A stretch of DNA of 64,000 bases from an uncultured Collinsella sp. (GCA_959018755.1 CAUEMA010000004.1:62001-126000); one strand, 5' to 3'. Numbered from the stretch's first letter, positions 41,893-51,148 are shown. Program-made: numbers and translations. Notes: generated by a model from the sequence alone, not told the origin.

Positions 41893-42014
41893 CTAAGTGA
41901 GTAGACTTTTTGCAATATCGCGAGCACATGGCTTTTGCGCAAGGGCTTTACCTGCGGTTTTAGTTTCGTTATGCGGGTTGTGCGTGGCCATTGCGAAAAA
42001 GTCTACTCACTTAG
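41893..42014 (+). repeat. 122 bp inverted-repeat element, copy E3
   Basis: The ends are CTAAGTGAGTAGACTTTTTG and CGAAAAAGTCTACTCACTTAG; the inner arm is GCAAT/ATTGC where E2 has GGAAC/GTTCC, so both sides changed together. The core TTTACCTGCGGTTTT is kept while most other positions differ. It lies between trmB and the helicase gene and contacts no coding sequence. No T run follows either end. Confidence 0.88.
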
Positions 42015-42079
42015 GCTCGAGGGTCGTTCGTTGGCGCCTATTCGCGCTTGTTTGCCGACGTCGCGACCATCAGAAGCCC

Positions 42080-42919
42080 CTAGGACTCCTGCGGTAGGCG
42101 CTTCTTGCCCTTGCGGGCGCGGTTCTTAAAGTTCTCGACGGCTTCTTCCATGCCCAGGGGTACATAGGTGAGCTCATCGAGGTTATCGGGCAGGTAGCAG
42201 GCAAGGCTTTGCTCCTGCGCTCGGCCTGCTACGAGTTGCTCTTCGGTAGGCTTCTCGCCGGGCGTGGCGCAAATGCCATAGACGGCGGCGCCCATCTCGC
42301 GCGTGCGGCACTCATACTCGGTCTCGGGATGCTCGGGATGGTCGCGGCGAACGTCGTCGCTTACCCAAAGTGTGTCGTAGCCTGCCGCGGCAAACTGCCC
42401 CAGGGCGTAGTCGCGCAATGGCTTGCTGTCGGTTCGCAGTGTGACGGTGGCGTCGGCTGCAAAGAGCGGGCGGTAGAGCATCAGATGGTCGACATGGACG
42501 AGTCGCTTTATGGCGTACTTGGCCTTGGGCTGCGGCGTGGGAAAGTTGATGGTGATGGCATCCAGCTCGCCTGCGGCGAACAGCTGCGGCAGCGATGCGG
42601 CGCCTCGGGGCAGGACAAGTGCATTGGGCAGCTCCTGCTCGCAGATTTTCTGCGCGGCATAGGCAATGCAGATGGGCTCCTGGTCCATACCGATAAAGAG
42701 GGTGTTTGGCTCGCGGGCTGCGCGCTCTACAAGGTACGTTCCCTTGCCACAGCCAAGATCCAGGTGAAGGTGCTCGAAGGGCTTGCTGCCAACTGGCGCG
42801 CAAGCCTCGCGCCAATCTCCGGCATAGGCCTCGGGGTTCGTCTCAATCGCATCGGCGTAGCGCTCCAGGCGCTCCTCGAGCACAAAGTTCTTAGGCGTGC
42901 GAACGTGGACGGCTCCCAT
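42080..42919 (-). CDS. trmB: tRNA (guanine-N7-)-methyltransferase
   Basis: TrmB methylates G46 in the tRNA variable loop using S-adenosylmethionine. The 279-residue protein has motif I LDLGCGKGTYLVERAAREP, LFIGMDQEP and the family motif INFPTPQPKAKYAIKRL, where most members have NFPDPWPKKRHHKRR. Thus several normally invariant positions differ, and the C-terminal tail (RNRARKGKKRLPQES-like) is unusual and basic. Still, the fold and spacing point to TrmB. About 120 bases separate it from the MTase gene upstream, with a terminator between. Confidence 0.82.
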   Translation of the reverse strand: MGAVHVRTPKNFVLEERLERYADAIETNPEAYAGDWREACAPVGSKPFEHLHLDLGCGKGTYLVERAAREPNTLFIGMDQEPICIAYAAQKICEQELPNALVLPRGAASLPQLFAAGELDAITINFPTPQPKAKYAIKRLVHVDHLMLYRPLFAADATVTLRTDSKPLRDYALGQFAAAGYDTLWVSDDVRRDHPEHPETEYECRTREMGAAVYGICATPGEKPTEEQLVAGRAQEQSLACYLPDNLDELTYVPLGMEEAVENFKNRARKGKKRLPQES

Positions 42920-42975
42920 GAGGCTCCTTGGTCATAAGTGTGGAACGTATAGCTGCGCGTTCCGTCAATGGGTTG

Positions 42976-43001
42976 AAAAAGGGGTGGGCATAGTTTGCCC
43001 T
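42976..43001 (-). terminator. Terminator of the methyltransferase gene
   Basis: On the minus strand AGGGCA-AAC-TATGCCC forms a short stem and CCCCTTTTTC follows 3 bases later. Confidence 0.55.
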
Positions 43002-43038
43002 AAAGTTGCGGTGCGGCTCGGCGGTGAGTCGTCGATGA

Positions 43039-43911
43039 CTACAGACGCTTGAGAATCACATAGCGGTTGAGCTCTCCGCTGCGACCGTCGGCATGGAAGC
43101 GCTCAAGCTCGCGCACGGGAACCTCGCCGCTCTTGTAGAACGTACGGACGCCGCGCACCAGGTCGGTGATCTGCTGATCGTCAAAGTGATGGCAATAGCG
43201 GTAAGCATGACGGTCGTTTTGCCAGCCAATGAGGTGGTCGCCGGCTTCAAACTGCGCGGAGTCGTAGCCCTCAAACGGCGGGGTGAGCTCGGCGCGGGCT
43301 TCGGCGCGAACGGCCTTGCGCGCCATGCGCTCGTCGTTCATAAACTCCCAAAAGCTGATGGCGATGATGCCGCCCGGGCGCGTCTGACGCACCAGGGCGT
43401 CGAGCACGCGTACGCGGTACTCGCACGACGGCACGTGGTGCATAAAGCCAAAGCAGACCGAGATGTCGGCGAGCGGGGCGTCGAAAAGCACGTCGGGTGT
43501 CTCGGCGGGGTTGAGCTTCATGAGGGCATCGAGCACGTCGAGCTCCTGGAAGTGCAGGTTGGGAATGCGCAGGGCGTGGCCATGTGCATCGATGGCCAGG
43601 TCTTGGCACGAGTCGACACCATAGAACTCAAACGGACAGCTGGCATCTGCCGAGGGGTTTGCGCCGTCGACGCCCTTGGCGGCAAGTGCGCCGCCGGCGG
43701 CAAAGTTCTCGAATCGCATGTTGCCGCAGGCGAGGTCGAAGACGCGGACGGGATGCTCGATCGTGGCGACGTCGAGCTGCCCGAGCGCGATATCCATGGT
43801 GCGCACCCAGCCGGGCCACGGGGCCTGTCGCGTATCGGAGAAGGAGGCGGAGTGCTCGCGATAGAACGTGTTGTTGAGCTGGATGAGCGATGAGGCGAAA
43901 TCGCGGTTCAC
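43039..43911 (-). CDS. SAM methyltransferase, Trm9/ALKBH8-like
   Basis: A 290-residue class I methyltransferase. It opens with NNTFYREHSASFSDTRQAPW, similar to the start of Trm9 and the ALKBH8 methyltransferase domain. Then come motif I VFDLACGNMRFENFA, GVDSCQDLA, and ISVCFGFMHHVPSCEYRVRVLDAL with the HH-x-P pair near the active site, followed by GGIIAISFWEF. The GTG start at 43911 lies 9 bases after GGAGGGAG; an ATG at 43959 has no clear ribosome site. Elp3, which makes the substrate of Trm9-type enzymes, is encoded 2 kb away at 45891. The match to tRNA wobble methylation is inference. Confidence 0.65.
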   Translation of the reverse strand: MNRDFASSLIQLNNTFYREHSASFSDTRQAPWPGWVRTMDIALGQLDVATIEHPVRVFDLACGNMRFENFAAGGALAAKGVDGANPSADASCPFEFYGVDSCQDLAIDAHGHALRIPNLHFQELDVLDALMKLNPAETPDVLFDAPLADISVCFGFMHHVPSCEYRVRVLDALVRQTRPGGIIAISFWEFMNDERMARKAVRAEARAELTPPFEGYDSAQFEAGDHLIGWQNDRHAYRYCHHFDDQQITDLVRGVRTFYKSGEVPVRELERFHADGRSGELNRYVILKRL

Positions 43912-44178
43912 GGCGCGGAACTCCCTCCGTTGGCGGTGCGGAATAAACAGTACGACCATACTACCGTTAACGCCGCAACGGGGACAACCAAGCTACGGGT
44001 CATTGCTTTGTTTGGACACATTTCCGCAGCTCATATGCACCCGCAACCGCCGGTTGTCAAAAATCTCACTAGAATAGGTGGCATGCTTTTGGCGGTGGCG
44101 GATAGATTTTTAACTGTGCAAGGCGCCTTAAGAACAAAAACGGTCCGGCGGCACGGCTGGCATCACATAGGAGGAACC

Positions 44179-44895
44179 ATGAATGTAGAAACTGCGCAGC
44201 GGCTCGCCGACCTTCGTCGCAGCAAGGGTTTTAGCCAAGAAGGGCTGGCGCGAAAGCTGGGGCTGTCGCGCCAGGCGGTCAGTAAATGGGAGCGCGCGGA
44301 GAGCTCGCCCGATACCGAGAACCTGATCTCGCTCGCCAAGCTCTACGGTGTGAGCCTGGACGAGCTCCTCAATCCGAGCGACGAGATCGAGGACGATATC
44401 GAGTTTGAGAACGAGGACCGCGCCCGCCAGCGCGAGGCCGAGGCGGCAGAGCGCGCTCGCACCCATGAGGCGGCGGCGCGCGCCACCGAGGCGGCAACGC
44501 AGGCGAGTGATGCCGCGGCTAAGGCGGCACAGGCGGCAAGCTGGAGTGCGCAAGCCGCCAATGCCGCTACGGCGCAGGCGACGAGTGGCAGCGCAGTTGG
44601 CTCGACTCCGGTGAAGGGTCCGTTCCAGTCGTTCCCGTATTGGGCCGTGTGCTGGCTGCTGTTCTTTTTGCTGATGTTCCTGTTTGGTGCCGGTCCCTTC
44701 GCCGCGCTGATCTTCTTCACGATTCCCATCTATCACTGGGTGGCGCGTGCGCTCGATGGTGATTGGGCGCGTGGGGATATTCAGGTTGGTCCGGCACCGG
44801 TGACAGTTAGGGCTCAGAATGTTTCCGCTTCGGTTGATGCTGACGTGGCTACCGCGACTACCGCTGAGCCGATTGCCAAAGAGGGTGATGAATGA
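44179..44895 (+). CDS. Membrane-bound XRE regulator
   Basis: A 238-residue protein: XRE helix-turn-helix at 1-68 (RLADLRRSKGFSQEGLARKL, LSRQAVSKWERAESSPDTEN), an acidic patch, an Ala-rich coiled coil (about 76-140: EAAERARTHEAAARATEAA), two membrane helices (about 155-190: WAVCWLLFFLLMFLFGAG and AALIFFTIPIYHW) and a short tail. It overlaps the next gene by 4 bases (ATGATG/TGA), so the two are translated together. Such DNA-binding proteins with membrane anchors sense envelope stress. SD AGGAGGAA at 44170. Confidence 0.82.
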   Translation: MNVETAQRLADLRRSKGFSQEGLARKLGLSRQAVSKWERAESSPDTENLISLAKLYGVSLDELLNPSDEIEDDIEFENEDRARQREAEAAERARTHEAAARATEAATQASDAAAKAAQAASWSAQAANAATAQATSGSAVGSTPVKGPFQSFPYWAVCWLLFFLLMFLFGAGPFAALIFFTIPIYHWVARALDGDWARGDIQVGPAPVTVRAQNVSASVDADVATATTAEPIAKEGDE

Positions 44896-45791
44896 TGAAG
44901 CTTTCACATGAATCCAAGGTACGCCTGGGCGTTGGCATCGGAGCGTTTGTGCTCATCATTGGGCTTGTCTTTGGCATTTCGCGGCTATTGGCTCATTCCG
45001 ATATGGTGCGTACGACCGGTATTCTATCTGGCAATTTGTCTGATTTTGACGATATGTTTGACGACGATGATCTCTTGGATGGCGGTAACTATTCCGCTCG
45101 GCCTCAGCAGCTTTCGAGCATGACTTTTGATGCCGATGAGTTCCGCTACCTCGATTTCGATATCAATGCGGCTTCGGTGGACGTCAAGGTTGTTGATGGC
45201 AACAAGGCTCGCGTTATCGAGCGGGGGCGCGTTGCCGAGGGTATGGATGCCTCCAAGGCCGCGACGCAAAACATCGCATCCGTCGAGGACTCGACGCTCA
45301 AGGTTTCCCAGTTTGGAAGTGATGACGGTAAGGCAATCGATCGCTCAGTTACGGTCGAGCTGCCGCGCCGTGTTGCCGAACATCTGAAGGGAGTCAACGC
45401 GCACGTGGGCTCGGGTAATCTGCAGATTGCCGGTGTCATCTGTGACGGTTTCGACCTTTTCCTGGGTGCGGGAGATGTAGAGTTTACGGGCAGCGTGACT
45501 GATGCGCTCAGCGCTGAGGTCGGGTCGGGCGATGTGACGTTCGAGCTTTACCAGGCCCCCGCGAAGTCGATGGACGTGAGTGTGGGCTCGGGCGATGTGG
45601 AGATGACGGTTCCGAACTCGACGGGCTTTAAGGCGAGCCTCACCTTGGGCAGCGGCGACTTCGAGAGCGATTTCCTTCCGCTTGGCTACGACGGCGAGAC
45701 CATTTTGAATCTTGAATTCGATAACGGTGACAAGTCTGCCACGTATCGTTTTGAGGTCGGTTCGGGCGACATGTCGTTTGATTCGGAGTAG
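44892..45791 (+). CDS. DUF4097 (LiaG-like) membrane-anchored beta-roll protein
   Basis: The 299-residue protein has an N-terminal anchor (residues about 11-33) and then a repetitive beta-strand domain of the DUF4097/putative adhesin type. The LGAGDVEF, VGSGDVTFE, VGSGDVEMTV and LGSGDFESDF strands form a regular series to the C terminus. LiaG-like proteins go with envelope-stress regulators. It is translated together with the membrane XRE regulator upstream, which supports a two-gene sensor/effector unit. It is presumably displayed outside the membrane. Confidence 0.8.
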   Translation: MMKLSHESKVRLGVGIGAFVLIIGLVFGISRLLAHSDMVRTTGILSGNLSDFDDMFDDDDLLDGGNYSARPQQLSSMTFDADEFRYLDFDINAASVDVKVVDGNKARVIERGRVAEGMDASKAATQNIASVEDSTLKVSQFGSDDGKAIDRSVTVELPRRVAEHLKGVNAHVGSGNLQIAGVICDGFDLFLGAGDVEFTGSVTDALSAEVGSGDVTFELYQAPAKSMDVSVGSGDVEMTVPNSTGFKASLTLGSGDFESDFLPLGYDGETILNLEFDNGDKSATYRFEVGSGDMSFDSE

Positions 45792-45837
45792 TGAGGCAGA
45801 CGAAAGCCTAGGCGCAGATATAGACGCGCTGTTTGAT

Positions 45838-45881
45838 GAAGGCGCCGAAGCCGAGATCGGCTCCGGCGCCTTTGCCTTTAC
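45838..45881 (+). terminator. Terminator of the XRE/DUF4097 operon
   Basis: AAGGCGCCGAAGCCGA pairs with TCGGCTCCGGCGCCTT (one mismatch) and is followed by TGCCTTT, 10 bases before the Elp3 start. Confidence 0.75.
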
Positions 45882-45890
45882 AATGGGGGC

Positions 45891-47798
45891 ATGGAACAGA
45901 TTATCTTGAACATACTCGAGGCTCTGCGTCGCGGCGAGACCGTGGATGACAAAGCGCTCGTCAAACTGATACATGCCGAGGCGCGCCGTGAGGGTGCCGA
46001 CAAACGCGATTTGGCCAAGCGCCGTCTGCTGCCGTTTTACCAGCGGGTAAAACGTGAGGAGCCGGCCCGGTGGGCTGCGTGGAATGTCGATGCCGAGCTG
46101 GAGCGGCAACTGCTGCAGGTGCTGAGGATGAAGCCTCGTCGCACGGCTTCGGGCGTGGCGACCATTACCGTTATCACCAAGCCCTGGCCATGCTCGGGCG
46201 ATTGCCTGTTTTGCCCCAACGATCTGCGCATGCCCAAAAGCTATCTGCACGCCGAGCCGGCGTGCGCCCGTGCGGAGCAAAATTGCTTCGATCCGTATCT
46301 GCAGGTGAGTGCCCGTTTGACGGCGCTTTCGCAGATGGGGCATGCGACCGACAAGATAGAGCTCATCGTGCTCGGTGGCACCTGGAGCGACTATCCGCAA
46401 GGGTATCAGACGTGGTTTATGTCGGAACTTTTCCGTGCGCTCAATGACGATGCCGTCGCCGGCGTGGCGGCCAACCCCATGTTGGCGCGTCCGGGCATCA
46501 GCCGTGCCGAGGCGGGGCGCCTGCTCGATGACGCTCCCGCTGATGCCCTGCCGCCGGTGGTAACAGAGCGCCGCGAGCGCTATCGGGCTGCCGGCATTGC
46601 GACAGACGAGGTCGAGCTTGCAGCAGGTGTTGCCGGCGAGCAGGGGCGTGTGGATGCTGCCGTGGGCGGCTATAACCGTGCGGTGCGTCGTCTGTACGGC
46701 CCTGGTACGCCGTGGGGCGAGGTCGCCGAGTGGCAGACGGCCACGATGGAAGAGCTTGAGCGCCAGCAGCGCATCAACGAGACGGCGAAGCATCGCGTGG
46801 TGGGGCTCGTCATCGAGACGCGCCCCGATGCTGTAACGCCGCAGGCGCTTACGCTTATCCGCCGCCTGGGCTGCACCAAGATCCAGATGGGCATCCAGAG
46901 CCTCGACCAGCACCTGCTCGATATCAACGAGCGTCGCATTTCGGTGGCGCAGATTGAGCGGGCGTTTTCGCTTGCACGCCTGTTTGGCTTTAAGATCCAC
47001 GCGCATTTTATGCTCAACTTGCTGGGCGCCACGCCCGAGGGGGACAAGCGTGACTACGAGTGCTTTATGACCGAGGGGGCCTTTATGCCCGACGAGGTCA
47101 AGGTCTACCCGTGTGCGCTCATCGAGGGCTCGCGTCTGGTGGGTTGCTATGAGCGCGGCGAGTGGCGTCCCTATACCGAGGAAGAGCTGCTCGATGTGCT
47201 GGCCGACGACATCGTGGTGACACCGGCGTTCTGCCGCATCAGTCGCATGATCCGCGACTTTAGCTCCGACGACATCATGGTGGGCAACAAGAAGCCCAAC
47301 CTGCGCCAGCTCGTTGAGAACCGCCTGGCTGCTCGGGGTGATGGTGCGACGGTGCGTGAGATTCGCTATCGCGAGATCAGCACGGCGGGTGCCGACCTGG
47401 ACGAGTTGACCCTTGACGAGGAAGTGGCGTACGAGACGCCGGTGACGCGCGAGCGCTTTTTGCAGTGGGTGACGCCGCAGGGCAAGATCGCGGGCTTTTT
47501 GCGGTTGTCGCTGCCCGATCGCGCTTTTGTTGCCGCACATGCGGACGAGTTGCCGACGATGCCGGACGAGGCGATGATTCGCGAGGTACACGTGTATGGC
47601 ATGGCGGCGCGCGTGGGGGATCAAGGCCAGGCGGCCCAGCACCATGGATTGGGACGGTCGCTGGTGGAACGTGCGTGCCATATTGCTCGGGACGCGGGCT
47701 ATGCGCGCATCAACGTGATTAGCGCGATTGGCACACGCGAGTACTATCGCCATCTTGGATTTTATGACCATGGCCTTTATCTGCAAAAGGAGCTCTAG
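45891..47798 (+). CDS. elp3: Elp3-type tRNA wobble-uridine carboxymethylating enzyme
   Basis: A 635-residue Elp3 homologue, with a radical SAM domain followed by a GNAT acetyltransferase domain. The Fe-S cysteines are in KPWPCSGDCLFCPND (Cys101, 105, 108). The SAM domain continues with VIETRPDAVTPQALTL and LGCTKIQMGIQSLD. The C-terminal GNAT is unmistakably Elp3: REVHVYGMAARVG, QHHGLGRSLVERA, and SAIGTREYYRHLGFYDHGLY. It adds carboxymethyl to U34 of certain tRNAs from acetyl-CoA. Start at ATG behind GGGGG. Most bacteria use MnmE/MnmG instead, so this is an archaeal/eukaryal-type addition. The next gene starts at the base after its stop. Confidence 0.9.
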   Translation: MEQIILNILEALRRGETVDDKALVKLIHAEARREGADKRDLAKRRLLPFYQRVKREEPARWAAWNVDAELERQLLQVLRMKPRRTASGVATITVITKPWPCSGDCLFCPNDLRMPKSYLHAEPACARAEQNCFDPYLQVSARLTALSQMGHATDKIELIVLGGTWSDYPQGYQTWFMSELFRALNDDAVAGVAANPMLARPGISRAEAGRLLDDAPADALPPVVTERRERYRAAGIATDEVELAAGVAGEQGRVDAAVGGYNRAVRRLYGPGTPWGEVAEWQTATMEELERQQRINETAKHRVVGLVIETRPDAVTPQALTLIRRLGCTKIQMGIQSLDQHLLDINERRISVAQIERAFSLARLFGFKIHAHFMLNLLGATPEGDKRDYECFMTEGAFMPDEVKVYPCALIEGSRLVGCYERGEWRPYTEEELLDVLADDIVVTPAFCRISRMIRDFSSDDIMVGNKKPNLRQLVENRLAARGDGATVREIRYREISTAGADLDELTLDEEVAYETPVTRERFLQWVTPQGKIAGFLRLSLPDRAFVAAHADELPTMPDEAMIREVHVYGMAARVGDQGQAAQHHGLGRSLVERACHIARDAGYARINVISAIGTREYYRHLGFYDHGLYLQKEL

Positions 47799-48677
47799 AT
47801 GAACAAGCCGAGTGTTTCTGCCGGCGTCGTTGCCGGCGTTGCTCTGGGAGCCGCGGCGCTTGGTGCGGCTGCTGTCACTGTTCGTGCTGCCTGTCTGCAG
47901 GTTGCGCGAACCCGCAATGGGTTGGCGCGTGTGAAACGCGTGCACAATGAGAGCGACGATGAGATTCGCGTCTTGGTGCAAGGCGGCGTCTACCAAAGCG
48001 CAAGCTACGTTGGCGAGCGTTGGGCGGAGCCGGTCTTTGCGTACTATCGCGCATTTGACGATGTGTTTGAGGCCGAGGACGCAATGCGTGATGCTTGCGG
48101 GCATGGTATCGACCGCATGCTTATGCTGGGCGGCGGCGGGTTTGCTTATCCTAAGTTCGCCCTGATGTCGCACGCGGGCTTGCGCATGGACGTCATCGAG
48201 TATGACGGAGAGATTACGCGCCTGGCGCGCCGCTGGTTCTACCTGGACGAGCTGGAGCGCGCGGTGGGCGACCGCTTGCGGGTGATTACCGCTGAGGCTC
48301 GCTCGTATCTGGGTGTGACGAGCGTGGGCCATCGTCGCTACGATGTGGTCGTGAGTGATTGCTTTGGCGGTGCCGAGCCCGTACGCGAGCTGGCGACGGT
48401 TGAGGCGTTGCGTTTGGTGCGAGGCAGCCTGAACCCCGGGGGTATCTACGTTGCCAATATCGTGAGCGCGAACGAGGGGAGCGACGTGACGTTCCTGCGC
48501 GATTGCGCCGCCACGGCACTCGAGGTGTTCGCCCACGCCTGGGTGGTCCCATGTGGCGATATGGAGTTCGGCGGCGAGGAGAACTACCTGCTCATCGCCA
48601 GCGACGGCGACTACGCCTTTGCCGAAGCCGTGCCCTTCGACGCTGAGTTCCTCGGCACCGTCCTTCACGACAAGTAA
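47799..48677 (+). CDS. Spermidine-synthase-like methyltransferase-fold protein
   Basis: The 292-residue protein has an N-terminal hydrophobic Ala/Val/Gly helix (about 8-32) and a spermidine-synthase-like fold: DRMLMLGGGGFAYPKFAL, RMDVIEYDGEITRLARRWF, a YDVVVSDCFGG acceptor-site region and GGIYVANIVS. The key aspartate pair of real polyamine synthases is partly replaced. Therefore it may be a methyltransferase or an unrelated enzyme. It begins at the base after the elp3 stop, with AAGGAG inside the elp3 end, so the two are translated together. Confidence 0.7.
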   Translation: MNKPSVSAGVVAGVALGAAALGAAAVTVRAACLQVARTRNGLARVKRVHNESDDEIRVLVQGGVYQSASYVGERWAEPVFAYYRAFDDVFEAEDAMRDACGHGIDRMLMLGGGGFAYPKFALMSHAGLRMDVIEYDGEITRLARRWFYLDELERAVGDRLRVITAEARSYLGVTSVGHRRYDVVVSDCFGGAEPVRELATVEALRLVRGSLNPGGIYVANIVSANEGSDVTFLRDCAATALEVFAHAWVVPCGDMEFGGEENYLLIASDGDYAFAEAVPFDAEFLGTVLHDK

Positions 48678-48703
48678 ATCTCCCCGTCCCAAAAAGACTG
48701 GTC

Positions 48704-51148
48704 TTAGGCGTGGTCGCGCCAGCTGCGGACACGCTGCTTCATGCCCTCTATGTCGAGCACGCCTTCGGCGAAGCCCTTGCGCACGAGCTCTTCGGGAACA
48801 AACTCGTCGTAGCGATCAAAATAAGGCGCCTCGCCGGGATAGACGAGCTCGATGGGATCGAAGTCCTTCTCGGCCTCGGCGGCGAGCACCTCAAAGAACG
48901 TCTCTTCGTCGGTCTTCATCTTAAACTGCATAAAGTACGGGCGTGAAGGGTCGAGTCCGCGAAGGCCCAGCTCCGCGGCACATTTAATCTTGAGCATGCG
49001 CTCGAGTGCCAAAAAGGCGTAGCTGCCCAACCAGGGGAAGAGCACCCAGGTGTCGCCACCCAGGTTGATGAGCGGCTTGGTTCCCGCGCCCGAAATCTCG
49101 GCCGTATGACGAGCCTGCGCCAAGCGGGCCCGTGCGTTACCCATAAGGTACGGATATGCTGTGTGCTCGTTGAGCGCCTTGCGCATACGCTCGAGTACAT
49201 GCGTGTTGATGTCACCGGGGCAGTCGCCAAAGTAGGCCGGCACACGGCCCTTGACCTGCGTGGCAAAGACGGTGTGACGCTTCCAGTCCACTTCTTCGAC
49301 AATCCAGCAATGTCCGGCGATGGCGATGCGCTCACCGGGCGGTGGCGGGTTGACAATCGTGCCCAGCTCGGCCGACTCGCTGCGAACGGTAAACTCCTCG
49401 TTTTCCTGGAACACAGCGTAGAACTTAAAGTTGTTGATGATGCGCTCGCCCGCGAGGCCCACGATGAGCCCGCCGCCCTCGGTGACCTGGATATGGTCGA
49501 TCTTAATGAGGTGACGCAGCAGTACACGATAGTCATCGGCCGAGATGCGATGGAAATAGCTGAGCGTGAGCACGCGCTGGGCAAGTTCGGCCGGTGTGAG
49601 CTCTCCGGTGCTGGCGAGGGTCGACATGGTCTGGTGATAGAGCAGACTGTAGGGGAGTCGATCGAGCTCGGGCGGCTCGACCCACTTTTCTTCGCGATAG
49701 AGTTGTACGAGTGCGATTCCCTGCAGGAGCTTCCAGGGTATCGTTTCGGGCATCATCGTGCGCGGCTCGGGTTCTTCCTCGCGCATGACAAACCACATCT
49801 CGGGCGGAAGGTCGCGACGGCCTGTGCGGCCCATTCGCTGCAAAAAGGAGCTGACGGTAAACGGCGCGTCGATCTGGAAGGCACGCTCCAGACGGCCGAT
49901 ATCGATGCCAAGCTCAAGCGTAGAGGTGGTGACGGTTGTCTGCGCCTGTTCCTCGTCACGCATGAGTTCCTCGGCCGTCTCGCGCAGCGATGCCGAGAGG
50001 TTGCCATGATGGATAAGGAAGCGGTCTGGCTCGTGCCGGTTTTCGCAGTAGCTGCGCAGCATGGAGCATACGGCCTCTGCCTCCTCGCGCGAGTTGGCAA
50101 AGACCAGGCACTTGCGGCCGCGCGTGTGCTCAAAGATATAGCCCATGCCAGGGTCGGCGTTGTCGGGTGCGGTGTCGGTGGGGTTGAGAAGCGCCTGCTC
50201 GGTTGCCTGCGGGATGTCGACTTCGCCCTCGGGGGCTGAGGAAGTGCGACGGTCCTTGGGGGCGGCCTTGCCCCGTGCCCGCTCGCGGCGTTGGCGGCGT
50301 TCCTCCTGTGTGAGTTGTCCGCTATGGCGCATGTCTTGGGTGCCGGCTGGCAGCGCCGTGGGTGGTGCCGCCTCAATGCGCTCGCATGCGAGCACCTCAG
50401 CTTCCTGCGTACCCGTGCTCGTGAATCCTCGCTGCCGAGCCTGGGGACCCGAGTTGTAGAAGTGCTCCATGGAGATACGCCACACGCGGCGTGGCTCCTC
50501 AAAGCGGGGGATGACGCAGTCGCGTCCCGTCCCCTGCGACAGGAAGGCGCCCGTGCGTTCCGGGTCCCCGATGGTGGCCGAAAGGCCGATGCGCCGGGGC
50601 CGCACGCCCGCCATGCGCGAAAGACGCTCGATAAGGCAGAGCGTCTGCCCGCCGCGGTCACCGCGCATGAGCGAGTGGACCTCGTCGATGACCACATAGC
50701 GCAGGTCGCAGAACATACGCGGGATTGCCATGTGCTTGTGGATCAGGAGTGCCTCGAGTGATTCGGGCGTAATCTGTAGGATGCCGCTTGGCTTTTTGAT
50801 GAGCTTTGCCTTGTGCGACTGCGAGACATCGCCGTGCCAGTGCCAGACGGGGATATCGGCCTCTTCGCACAGATCGTTGAGGCGAACGAACTGGTCGTTG
50901 ATGAGTGCCTTGAGGGGGCCAATATAGAGGGCGCCAACGCTTGCGGGCGGGTTCTCCCAAAACTCGGTCAGGATGGGAAAGAAGGCTGCCTCGGTTTTGC
51001 CGGAAGCCGTGGATGCCGTCAGGAGCACATTGTCTTGCGTGTTGAAGATGGCATCTGCCGCCGCAACCTGGATGGAGCGCAGACTCTCCCAATCGTGGGA
51101 GTAGATGAAGTCTTGGATAAACGGAGCGTAGCGGTCAAAGGCGTTCAC
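48704..51148 (-). CDS. sngC: Shango SngC: Lhr-like DEAD/DEAH helicase
   Basis: An 814-residue superfamily II helicase with motifs in order: TASTASGKTEAAF (Walker A), GPLKALINDQF, YVVIDEVHSLMRGD (DEVH), RIGLSATIGDPE, IHHGNLSASLRE, TSTLELGIDIG and QRMGRTGRR. A charged low-complexity insert at about 270-330 splits the two RecA domains. The C-terminal 350 residues resemble the Lhr winged-helix and core region. GTG 51148 is preceded by AAAGGAGG; the open frame starts 30 bases earlier. Third gene of the TerB-ATPase-helicase set that matches Shango. It probably acts on phage nucleic acid. Confidence 0.85.
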   Translation of the reverse strand: MNAFDRYAPFIQDFIYSHDWESLRSIQVAAADAIFNTQDNVLLTASTASGKTEAAFFPILTEFWENPPASVGALYIGPLKALINDQFVRLNDLCEEADIPVWHWHGDVSQSHKAKLIKKPSGILQITPESLEALLIHKHMAIPRMFCDLRYVVIDEVHSLMRGDRGGQTLCLIERLSRMAGVRPRRIGLSATIGDPERTGAFLSQGTGRDCVIPRFEEPRRVWRISMEHFYNSGPQARQRGFTSTGTQEAEVLACERIEAAPPTALPAGTQDMRHSGQLTQEERRQRRERARGKAAPKDRRTSSAPEGEVDIPQATEQALLNPTDTAPDNADPGMGYIFEHTRGRKCLVFANSREEAEAVCSMLRSYCENRHEPDRFLIHHGNLSASLRETAEELMRDEEQAQTTVTTSTLELGIDIGRLERAFQIDAPFTVSSFLQRMGRTGRRDLPPEMWFVMREEEPEPRTMMPETIPWKLLQGIALVQLYREEKWVEPPELDRLPYSLLYHQTMSTLASTGELTPAELAQRVLTLSYFHRISADDYRVLLRHLIKIDHIQVTEGGGLIVGLAGERIINNFKFYAVFQENEEFTVRSESAELGTIVNPPPPGERIAIAGHCWIVEEVDWKRHTVFATQVKGRVPAYFGDCPGDINTHVLERMRKALNEHTAYPYLMGNARARLAQARHTAEISGAGTKPLINLGGDTWVLFPWLGSYAFLALERMLKIKCAAELGLRGLDPSRPYFMQFKMKTDEETFFEVLAAEAEKDFDPIELVYPGEAPYFDRYDEFVPEELVRKGFAEGVLDIEGMKQRVRSWRDHA

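Noticed and set aside
45345..48692. An 1115-residue open frame on the minus strand
   Set aside because: It is antisense to elp3 and its neighbour, has no recognisable domain and an odd His/Arg-rich composition; it arises from GC-rich codon usage on the other strand.
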